From assembly GCF_036417845.1 (NCBI RefSeq), contig NC_089980.1:46188501-46252500 (forward strand): a stretch of 64,000 nt of DNA, read 5' to 3'. Below, piece by piece: positions 12,407 to 22,900 of the stretch. A program made the position numbers and the translations under genes. The DNA comes from Apteryx mantelli (lineage: Eukaryota; Chordata; Aves; Apterygiformes; Apterygidae). Each line of letters opens with the position of its first letter. The stretch's first letter is position 1. The notes beneath the pieces were generated by a model. It saw only the letters and a program-made list of their open reading frames with translations, had not been told where the DNA came from and did no database searches.

Positions 12407-12808
12407 CTGGATAGAAAGTTGAAATCAGAAGGGGAATTTTCGACAAGCTCAGAAATGCTAGTATAGACCTGGGGCAGCAGGGAAGGACGAACACATCATG
12501 TTGCCTTGATGAGGTCTGTGCGTTTATGTGGAATTGCAGATGTCCTGCAGTGCCATGTATTAGGCCATGCTTGATGGAGTGACACATCTGTGGAGTTCAG
12601 GAAGGGCCACTCTGCTATATGCAGATGGAAATCATAAAACCCTTTAAAATACTTCAATATACCCTGAAATAGCTTAGGGAGGCAGAAAAGAAAGGTCAGT
12701 TCTCATTAAACAGAGAGAAGAAAATCAATTGGGTGATGCGAAATACATGTACACACATGCACGTGTATTTATAAAAAGTTCTGATGGTCTCCCAAGAAAT
12801 ATATACAT

Positions 12809-12825
12809 TATATATATATATATAT
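12809..12825. repeat. (TA)n microsatellite
   Basis: About eight TA units, followed within 50 bp by a short (CA) run at about 12,855-12,866. Confidence 0.85.
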
Positions 12826-15225
12826 GCAAAATACATGTTTTTATATTTATATGTACACACACACACCCTTTCTTATGCTTTTATGACTATTCGCACATTT
12901 ATCCTTTGAATAAATATATTAATTCCAGCAGCATGCCTGGAGCGTACCCAGGCACTCCCAGGGCCATTTCTCTTTGTGAAGGCATCAGGCAGCGCTGGGC
13001 AGTTATTGCTAATGTGACCTTAAGTGTTTATTCCTGTTGTTGTCAACACAACATGCAGAAACCCTTTTGGACTGCCAACTGGCAACTCCGACATCAAGGA
13101 AATTGAGTTGTGCACCTTGGCCTAAACAATTAACATAGCTTGCATAAATATCTTTTGATAATGTCCTTGAACTTCCTGGTGAGATGAAAAGAAACACAAA
13201 GAAACAGAACAGTGGGTACATTTTTCTTTTTAAATACCATGACATCAGTGACCATTTGTTCTTAGCTGAAATTGCAGCACTGCATCCTATCAACACAATA
13301 AATAAATAAACAGATGGTTCTGTGTGCAGTTGAGCTAATGAAACCAGGTTTCCTATCAGCTTATATCATGTAGTTCAATTCCCTCACATCTAATAAAAGG
13401 TAAGCGCTGTTTGAAGCTTTTCTTGTCCTTGCACAACATAGGGTGCTCTTCTTCTGGGTGGATTCTCAACTGCATAATGAGGGGTGAGCAGTCTCTATAG
13501 TAGGGGCACTAATTCAGGACTTTCTCCACTATGTGGCTAACTAATTCAAAGTAACCTGTCAAAACTTCACTTCTCTGTTGAATTTGACTGAGATTGGCCA
13601 AAGATTCAAAAAATATCTGAGAGGATGCAGCGGTACAGATACACGTGCACACACACATGCATGAAGACAGTGCAGTGACAATAGCTTATCTCCTCTGGCA
13701 ACCAGGCTAAACAGTATGTCTTTACTTGAAGAAGACAGAAAAGATCAGTGTGCAATTGCCCATCTCCTTTTAACTCCAATGTATTAATTTTTAATTAAGA
13801 GTTCTATACAATTGTTCAGGGCAAGAGCAGCAGAGAATAAGTGACAAGTCTGATGGTGAATGCTCTTCCCTTCCCTTTGATGTAAGATACAATTTTGTCT
13901 ATTTTTATAGCAAATGATTCAGGAGAATTCAATACAACTTGACAGAACAGCAGGATTTCTGGCAGACTGGCTACAGTTTTGGTCAAAGGTATTTAAGGTT
14001 TCACAATATTTGGTAATTTATTAACGAGGTTCAACTATATGCTTACAAGACAACTGTTGAAATAGTAAGTATAAAGTGTTGCTAACATATTATGGACTGG
14101 ACTTTTTAAAGTTTCTGTATTCCTTACAGGCAGTAGACTTATCTCTAGTTTGTAAGACTATTTCAGAACAAATTGCAAACCACAAAAGCAAATTTACAGA
14201 AAAATTACAGCTAAAGAATTTTATATAGATTTTAAAATCTGAATGCCTTTCATGCACAAATTAGAACACTGGTAAAGGGACACTTCATCTTGGCTAGAAA
14301 AAACATGCATGGGTTACTTGTAATTGCTCTTTCACCTTTTAAACACAACCGGTCAATAATAAACTTGTTAAATATGACACAAAAATACTGTCTAAGCTCA
14401 AAATATTCTAAAAGACAAGTTAAGCTACATGGTCTGTTTAAAACAACCAGTGCTGTGTGCAGGTTGGTGGTCCATGCCCACGTGTCTGGTGTGGGGTCTG
14501 GTGTGTGGAGCTCAACCAGGGGTGCTTGCCCTGGGCAGAGGTGGAGGGAGGGGAGAGATGCCAGCAGGGTCTTACTGCCCTGCAGCCGCTGACCTTCATG
14601 AAACTTGTTGCAACTTCAGTATCTTGGCATCTTTCTTCTTCTGTGAAAACTGATTGAAGTTAATCTACAGGTTTGGAAGTTATTGGGTGGAGAATGTGTC
14701 ATGGTATTGCCTGACAGAAGGACAGCACACAGACCACCTGGGAGCATAAGCTTCGTCTTCTTAGGAAGTAAGGCTAAAAACACAGTTACAAGTAATGGGC
14801 ATCTAACCACTTTATAGAGAAGGTGGTCTGGACTTACATATTTATTAGGACACTAGGGACAAAGTTTGTTCTGAACTGGGAAGAAATCCACATGCTGGAT
14901 AACAGCACTCTTAAAAAAAAGTTTGTTTCCATTTTGTTAGAACGGCTGTCAGATTTAGGCCAATTTAGTTATGCCAAATCTAGGTAAATTAGTGTTTCTG
15001 TCCCAACTTGGCAAGCTGTTCTGGCAGGTTTCTACATGCATGTAATGACTTCCTCACTTCTGCATAGCTCTTTCTTGGTAAAATGGCCACAGATGCAAAG
15101 CAAATGACACGTTAGGGACCAAATAGGTGACCTGATTTTCATGGTTGCTGAGCATCCCAGAGAAACTAATGGCAGATGTAGACATTGGATTTCATGGCCA
15201 TTATTTTAGAAAACAGGCTGTTTGA

Positions 15226-15244
15226 CTAAGGCCTGCGGCCTTAG
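15226..15244. repeat. Perfect 8-bp inverted repeat, GC-rich centre
   Basis: CTAAGGCC, TGC, GGCCTTAG. It lies about 500 bp upstream of the RMDN2 CpG island. It contains two StuI-like AGGCCT/GGCC cores. It may be a dyad for a DNA-binding protein or chance. Confidence 0.7.
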
Positions 15245-15750
15245 ATGCTGACTTTGGAAAATCTTTTATCATTGAAAAAAATCCACTTTGCTTTTGCACC
15301 CGTAATCTTTCAGGTCTGTGTTGTTTTTGTCCTCTGAGTCTCATTTAAAAAACCTTTCCTGTTTTAATTGGCTTATAGAAAGATATTGGGCAAATAATAT
15401 TTAAGAGTGAAAATACAAATAAAGGTTTTCAAACACTTTTTTTATTACCATTCCTGAGCAACATTTGAAATACAATCTCCAAGAAGGTACATGTTACCCT
15501 CTTCCACCTTAAAACCACTGGTGGATTATGTAACTTAAAACGATTACCTTTACCGTAATGAAACTTGTTCTTTGGAAATAGTTTTATTTTAGCAACATTT
15601 CCATAAAATTGAAGAGATTCGCCCTCAGTTTAAAATTTTCAGATTATGAACATAGGAGCACACTGTACTTTTTTTTGTAACTAGGAAAACTATAGAATAC
15701 TGAAAGAATACCCATTTTTCCACCTTAATCACTTCCCACATTTTCCCCAG

Positions 15751-16110
15751 GTTGCAGGGCGGCCTCGCGCAAGGCCAGCGTCCTCCTCAGGTTCCCAATG
15801 CAGAGTTATTTAGCAGGGCGGAGGCGGCGGAGCCCCGGCCCGGCCCGGCCCGGCCCCCTCGATCCGGGTATCGCCGCCCCGCGGCCGCGCCGCCAGAGCC
15901 GCGGGGGGCCGCGCCGCGCCTCGCCGCGCCGCGCAGGGCAGGGCCCGGCCCGCCGGTACGTAGCGGGGCCGGGGCCGGGGCGGCTGCGGGGGCGGCCGGG
16001 GCGGCCGGGGCGCGGCGGCGGCGGCTGCGGGGGCGGCGGGGAGGCGGGGGCCCGGCCGCGGCCTGGCGGCTGCGTCCTCTTGCTGTGCGGCGGGGGAGCC
16101 GACCGGAACC
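15751..16110 (+). promoter_or_regulatory. RMDN2: RMDN2 CpG-island promoter and probable 5' UTR region
   Basis: A sharp GC-rich, CpG-dense block begins about 740 bp upstream of the RMDN2 start codon. It includes about four CCCGG pentamers at 15,834-15,857 and a long G-rich sense-strand segment at 15,964-16,058 made of GGGG and GGGGC clusters separated by short loops. No TATA box is obvious, which fits a CpG-island promoter. Position 15956 begins GTACGT after CCG, a usable 5' splice site, and a strong acceptor lies at about 16,476 just before the start codon. A non-coding first exon ending near 15,955 is therefore plausible, but this is inference. Confidence 0.7.
15964..16058 (+). other. G-rich tract with G-quadruplex potential
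   Basis: At least eight runs of three to five G are separated by one to seven bases on the sense strand, within the promoter island. If transcribed it would be in, or near the end of, the RMDN2 5' leader or first intron. Confidence 0.7.
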
Positions 16111-16125
16111 TCAGTTTCTCCCCGT

Positions 16126-16267
16126 TAAAAAAAAAACAAAAAAAACAAAAACAAACAAAAAAACCCCCTAAGTTGCCGCAAAGGTAAAAAATGAAGGCTG
16201 CGCCCCTGCGCAGGTGCCGGTGCAGGAGTATCCCCCCCCCACCAAAAAAAAAAAAAGAAAAAAAGAA
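16126..16267. repeat. A-rich and poly-C low-complexity block
   Basis: An A-rich run with scattered C at 16,127-16,163 is followed by a poly-C tract at about 16,234-16,242 and an A-rich run to about 16,266. This abruptly ends the GC-rich island. Confidence 0.8.
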
Positions 16268-16494
16268 ATACTAACCCGTCCTGGTTTTGGTGCAGCGCGG
16301 TCGCTGTCGCTGCACATGATCTTGCGTTGTAGAGTCGGCTGCGGCGGTGCTGCAACTTCCACAGCCCGCACCGGTTACTGCTGACTGACGCGTTTATGGC
16401 TTAAAAGCAAAGTATTTCGGTGAGAGCAAGAAAGCACTTTTCACCCCCCCCCCCCCGCGTTCTTGTTGTCTCACAGTTTCAGGAGAGCACGGAA

Positions 16495-16949
16495 ATGTCT
16501 CACTTCGAAAATAAAGGACTAATACTGGGCATAATGGCAGGCACCGCTGGAATAAGCCTGTTCCTCATCTGGTACCATAAGATCCGGAAACCCGGCGCAG
16601 CCGTGAGTGCACCTGCCCTGCTCGCCGTGGGCAAACGGTTTGATGCCCTAGGCTTGCAAAATGAAGCTCGGGGCGAGCAGGGCGCGGTGCTGGCTTTGCA
16701 CGGAAGGCAGCTTCAGATCCTGGACAAACTGAACGGCTTGCTGGTCAGCGTGGACGAGCTGAAGAGGGAGGTGAAATTCCTGAAAGAAGCTCTTCCCAAG
16801 CTGGAGGCGCTTGTCCGAGCGGAGCTGCAGGGGAAGGGGGCTGCTCAGAGAGTCAGCCCGTCGCACAGAGCGACCAGGCGGAGACGAGCCGAGGCGGCTC
16901 CCGGCGCCGCCGAAGCCACCAGCTCGGAGGAGGCGGAAAGTGAAGGAGG
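16495..16949 (+). CDS. RMDN2: RMDN2 coding exon 1
   Basis: It encodes residues 1-151 plus two bases of codon 152. It begins with a short polar stretch, then a membrane anchor (residues 9-27), a coiled-coil region with heptad leucines (about 70-112), a basic cluster at 126-131 and a serine/glutamate-rich acidic end. A strong acceptor (poly-C/T tract then TCACAG, ending 16476, with a second AG at 16482) lies just upstream of the ATG, so the exon probably starts with a few bases of 5' UTR. The donor is GG|GTGAGC at 16950. Codons are GC-rich, unlike later exons, because the exon is close to the CpG island. Confidence 0.95.
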
Positions 16950-19900
16950 GTGAGCGAGGAATATGTCGTGGATAGTGCAGAATACACGCAGGGCACATTG
17001 TGTTGTTACATATGTGAAACTGTGTATTGCAAACAGTAGCCTACTCTCTTTTGTTTTATGTGTATTTTATGTTTCTCTGTATTCAGGAAAAAATCTTTAA
17101 AAATTCAGATTAGTCATTTTTAAGTCAGAGGAAACTCTGGGTGACCGTCTCTAACTCCTCCCTGTGTTAACTTGTGCATTCAACACCAAGCATAATACAG
17201 CTTTTTAAGGGCGCTTTTGGTAACAGCCTGATGCAGTGTTGCTCCACAGCTATGTAATGAGAAGGCAAAGTTCAGAATAATGCTGTGATTTTAAAAGAGC
17301 TAGTAAAAAAGTAGTTGTGTTTCCCTGCCAGTGCTGTGTTCAAACTGTAGGAGTGTTTTGTGCTTTTCATGATAATTATCTTCCATTGGCTTTAAAGGTG
17401 AGTTATTACATTGTTCTACCAAAGGGTGTTGCGTTGCTGTGAAAGCTATGTCTGAATGCAACACGTGTACAAACAGCTGTATGTTTATGTATTTTTGTTA
17501 CTGCATCCAGTTCTCCCTGTCTTAAAAATCATGAGGGATTTTGGACACTGATTCGGTAAGTTAGTAAGTTCCTAGTTTTGATCACTTCTGGAGTCCCACT
17601 GTGGTTCATGGATTCTTTTATAGGCTTCAGCTGAGGGAGGTACTGTATTTTTGTGTTTTTATGTTACCCGATACACCCTACAGCAGTAATGTAAAAATGG
17701 TGATGACATTACTCTCTTCTGATTGCAATGTGCTTGTCTCTAGTTCAAGACCGGTATCATGCACCTAGCATTTATTTATGCAGATAAGCCACAATGAAGC
17801 GTGTTAACTTTATTTTGATATAATCAAATTAGATGCTTATATGCAATTTAACATGTTTGGAGCAACTGAATTTTTGTGCCACCTCCTCAGTATGTTATGC
17901 ATACTAGCGTAGGCATCATTATGTCTATAAGTTGCCTGATTCATGTATTTTTTTAAGATACTTTAATATTCTGAAGACAGTAACATGCTGTCTGTTGTAA
18001 TTAATAAAACTCTTTTTTTGAAGAGTTCCTTAAAATGTCTTTTTGGTTCCTGTGGGGAGAATTTTTTGTTGTGTTACTTCCCAGCCCACGTGCTTCATGA
18101 GCCTTGTATTTTGACTCTGTATTTTGAGACCTGCCAATTCTATTATGAATCAGTACTTACTCTTTTTTTTAAAATGCTTCAATATTAGCAGGGATCTTCA
18201 AAGACATATTCCCCTTCATATGGTGTAGAAACTTTGCAGTTCTATTAGTTTCTCAGTTTGACTTGTCTTTTATTTGGTTTGCAAAGGCCTTTATATTGCA
18301 TATAAAATATCTGGAGATGTAGATAAGACTAAGGAACCAGTTTATGAGTTATCAGATTCATAGGCTCAATGCAGAGGTTATACCATACCTAGCATTTAAG
18401 AAGATTACATTCTGTAGTCTGGAGAGATGCGTAGCAGTATGGCAATTTACAAAGGAAACTTGTCTGTTCAGGTTCTTCTGTGTGACAAACAAGCTGCAAG
18501 ATGACCCAACAGAAAAATGACTCTGTGTGCAAGAGCTTTGAATGTGTCCTTAAGAAAGACCTTCTCTAATGAGTGTTTGCCTACAGCCAGAAGAAAGGAA
18601 GGAAGATAATTCAAGGTTATAGATAGTGTTAGTCATTTGGGTATGTGCTTTACCAAGGCTATTTTTTTATCTCTTCTGAAAAGGTTTCTTTTTTTTTTTT
18701 TTAACTAACACAAATTACTTGTGCATATATTTGAAGGTAATTTCTAAGCAGTACTCATTGATTGTTTTGCATATCTCCTCTGAATTTAAGATAGTTTTGT
18801 TTCATTTGATTAATTAGTTTTCTTTCTGTTCTTTCTCTTGCAGATAGAAGTAGGTTGTCATTCTTAATTCACGTACAGTTCTGATGTATACAGGTTTTTC
18901 TGAGGTCATGTGTAGCTTTACTGACAGAGCACGTTCTGTGAGAATTTGCAGTGAGAGACAATAGCACCATACACTACTTTTCAGTTAACGTGCATCACCA
19001 CTTCATGTGCTATAGGTGTCAGACCATGTGCATTGCTTTATGCTGTTCTGTAGTGAATTTCAGGCATGATACTGAATTCAGTTACTAGTTTGTGTGCTTG
19101 GTAAATAATCTTCTTCCTCTTTTTATTTTTCAGTTGCTTTATTTATCTAAAGTACATACAATATGTTTCACCGTCAAGCAATATTTTCATTGTCTAGAAG
19201 ACAGGATTTTGCTTGTTAAGCACTTCTGATTTTAACTGATACATGGGTAGATGCTAGGAATCGACAAATGAAGTAATCTTAAGTGTTTTATGGACTTGTG
19301 TTGAATGACTACATTGGTTTCAGATTTGCAGACTTCTCCTAATACTACCTATTTTTTCCATAAAATATTTGACGCTGGCAGGCTCACCTGTGGTCTTCAT
19401 GGCTTTGATCTGTTCTGGTTTTATTCTCAGTATTGCAGTTGATCTTCAACACTTTGGAGAGAGAAGCTTTGTATTTTGCATTTCAAAAATGATCATATAT
19501 TTCTGGAAGTGAAAAAATATCACATGTTTTAGAATAAATGAGATACATTTTTACATAATGACAGCTAGCCTGAATGGAAGGTATGCTGAATGGATCGTAC
19601 ATTAAATGGATGCTGAAGAGCCCATTGTTTATAATCTGTGTGCTCCTATAGACTGTTCTTAATAGGTTGTTTCAGTTTATATCATTCATTAACAGAGATC
19701 TCAGTCTTTAGTTTATGAGGATTCGTAACATTCATTCACTTACAAATACAATAAATGGTGTCTAGATGATCAGCTGGGATGGAGTGTTTCACCTAGTTCT
19801 GACCTCTTTGTCATTTTGAAGCTGATTCCTCCCTAGTACAGCAGTGATGAACCAGTGACATCAGTGCCATGTTTGGCACCAGTCTTTGGCTAGCTGTCAC

Positions 19901-22900
19901 CCAAGCTTTTCAAATTACGTTTGGCATCAGTCACCGGAAAGATTGACCACAGTAAAGCTTTTTTCTTCAAATTTTTCCCCAGGGAGAAATATTTCTCTTG
20001 GCTGCTTGTGAGTGTTATTTCACTTTTTGTCAATTCATTCAGTTTTGCTGCCCATACATTTTCAGTGCGATCCTCAGCTGACCTGAGAATCTGGTCTGGG
20101 AGATTTCTGCTCTGAGGCCATTATCATTAAAAATGGATCTGCCTTCTGCTGGGTCATACAGTGCAAATTTGATCCAGATCAGGTGTTGACACATAATCAC
20201 CTTCCTATTGAATTAGCTGGAGTGGATTAGACAGTGTTTGTGCCAGCTTATGCTTTTTATGTTGGCTGGGAGACAAAAGATAGTATCTGATCTATCTAAA
20301 AGTTGGAGTGTTGTGAACAGATAAGATGCCTGGTTAGGCCCGGTGCCTGCCAATAAAAAGTTACTCCAAAACAGTTTTTGAACCAGCAAAGTGAGTTTAT
20401 ACCACAGCAGTGTTGCATACCAGGTAGCTCAGGTTTTTTAATGCAATATTAGGTGCCTGGATTACTGAGCCGCTTAACCACAGCGTGGTGAGTCCCCAGC
20501 CTGGTTTCCGTTTGGTCTTTGAACTTTGAACAGCCCTTTGTGATCCAGTGAAGTCCAGTTGGTTGATTGTTGCTCCTTACAGTCTTATTGCTGTTTTTCT
20601 CTTTTAAATGAAATGTTTTGGTAATAAAGGTGGAAACAAGTTGGCACTGACTATACACATTTTTAAAGTGCTTGCATTTTGTCAGATACTGCTCAGTGTT
20701 TTTATCACATGTAAGTATTCACTTTCCTTTTCAGCATTTGATAAAACCTTTTTCAGGAAAATACCAGGTAAAATAGCAGCTATCAGTGTTGTTATAGGAA
20801 ACATTTGTAAAGCAAACTGTAATGACTCTTCCACCTTCATTGTTAATTTGCCTTTTGGATTACTCTCATCATCCCTTAGATTTTTAGGTTGTGTTAAAAA
20901 TCTCCACTTATGCTTCTTGTGTTTAGTACTGATAAATCTGTTTTGTAGTGTAGTTCTTCATAATGTACAGCTTGCTCCTCTACTTCTAGAATGAGCAGAT
21001 ATAAACGCCAGCTAACTAGTTTGTTGAAATCGGTTATCTAGCTCTTCTTATTGTAGTTTTATATCAACAATATCTTTTAGGCTCTTATTTTGTCCTTAAG
21101 TAGCTGGAAGGGTATCCTATCTTAAAGTAAAACTGGCCTCAGTTCAAATCGATGAAGTACACCTTACCCAAGCTTTTAGGAAAAATCCAGCTATTTATTT
21201 TTTAAAAGTCCATATTGCCTTCTTAACATGTTATGTTTTCATGCTTAAAATAAATATTTTAGTCTGACTAAGCTAAGGATTGAACAGAGAGCTAGTAAGA
21301 AAATTCATGTAATCAGAAACAAAACAGGAAACATTCTTTATGCCTAGTTTGGCAAAATGTTTCAAGTGATGTATAATGTTTTATACTTGATTAAATTACC
21401 TTATTGTCATTTAACCTCAGTAGCTCCCAACCAATGTAGGAGTTTGCCGGGGGGCCTGACGAGTGAGGCAGCAACTCGTCACAAGTTAGTCCTGGAGCCC
21501 CATAAAGGCTGTCAGCTTTGTGTTGTTTCTTTGGGAAAGGCCTGGAGCCAGGGAAGGAGGGAAGAGGAGGAGAGGACCCTCTGAAGGCACTTCAGGAATA
21601 TTGTCAATTTTCTGAGGGAAGAAAACAGAAATTTTGAGGAATGCTGATGCATCTCTGGGAGACAACTAGCATGTCTAAGCTTAAGTGTGGAGAATTATTT
21701 GCATTCCCTTGGACAAATTGGTATCAGGACAATTGATTTCTGTCCTTCTCATGAGAAACACTGTTCATGGGCCAAACTAGGAGAAGATTTTAAAATTTTG
21801 TGTTACTTTCATTTGAGAATGGCATTCTTCTTTTTTGGTTGCGTAGATGCCCCAGCCCCTTATGCGGTTCTGTGTCTTTTGACTTAGGTCAGCAAGCACA
21901 GGGTTGTATGGTTTTTTGCAGTTCCCAGAAATGGTATTGCCTTACATGGGGAGGAGAAGAGTTATTTACTGTGTTGGTGTTTTTCATTTTTCCATGGATT
22001 AAGAGGTACTAGTTTGCCTTCTTTAAAGCATGCAAATGAACAAGTAAAATGAAATATATGTCATTCTTATCAAGGTTTAAGATGGTCTGCTCCACATTTA
22101 AATTCTTTGAGGACTCATAAGACAGAGAAATACAGAAGGTGGGAGAGAATTTCCCAGGACAGTGAGGGGTAGAAATAAAGGACCTGTCCTGCCTCCTCCT
22201 CTTCATCAGCACAGATGTGATCTGGCAATCATGTTTCTCTGGGAGTAGCGGGACAAGAAGAGGATTAATGCAGTATGGTCTCATCTTAGGAGATCATTCT
22301 TCCATGATGTTTTATATTTTGCTCCTTATAGGTTCCACATCAGCTGTTAGTCCGTGACCTTACTTGCACGCTTCTTTTCATTTGAGTTTCTGGAAGAATA
22401 TTTTTATATGACTTAACCTGCATGAATTTGATATTTGGTTATGCCAGTTTGTTGAAAATTTCTGCTGAGCTTGTTTGGAGGGACAGGGGTGGCTCTCAGC
22501 CCAACCTTGGCCTTTCCATTTTTGCTGACAGAGTAACATCTTGTGATAATCACTTTTGTCTGTTTTCCCACGTTGGAATCAAAATGATTTTAGAAATTTG
22601 AGACATTTGTGCAGCAAAGCTAGAGATGTTAATAGCAACACTGAATTCCAAACACTGATTCCTTTCTTTCATACCTAGATGCTTAGGTGGCTTATCATGC
22701 ATTGCCCAAATGTCTGGAACTAAAGAGTGTTACAGTATTGTTCAGGAATTTGTAATTCCTTTTGCTGTTTAGTCATTGCTACTTTATATTATCTAGCACC
22801 CACAATTTAAAGTAGGTAACTGCACAAAATTTTCTTTTAATTGGAAGAGCAACCCAAATCAAGTCAGGAAAGGTGCTTTTCAAACATACCTCAAAACCGG

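Larger units (their letters stand above)
12407..15750. other. AT-rich intergenic DNA between the candidate exon and the RMDN2 CpG island
   Basis: If the minus-strand candidate at 12.1-12.4 kb is real, its upstream exons should be in or beyond this stretch. None could be identified with confidence. A small GC-richer patch at about 14,450-14,600 has an acceptor-like CTCTGCCCAG on the minus strand, but no conserved protein follows it. Dinucleotide repeats occur at about 12.8 kb. Confidence 0.5.

Noticed and set aside
13009..13296. Minus-strand frame with a hydrophobic stretch and a good acceptor-like CTTTTCATCTCACCAG, considered as an upstream exon of the cysteine-rich candidate
   Set aside because: No phase-0 donor follows that would join cleanly to the exon at 12,406, and the hydrophobic part would be a pyrimidine-tract translation artefact.
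14616..14810. Minus-strand frame with a signal-peptide-like leucine/valine stretch
   Set aside because: It begins with GTG rather than ATG in this eukaryotic sequence, and no donor places it in frame with the cysteine-rich candidate.
16420..16494. N-terminal extension of RMDN2 upstream of the ATG at 16,495
   Set aside because: The frame there has only a GTG, crosses a probable splice acceptor at 16,476, and does not match the family N-terminus.
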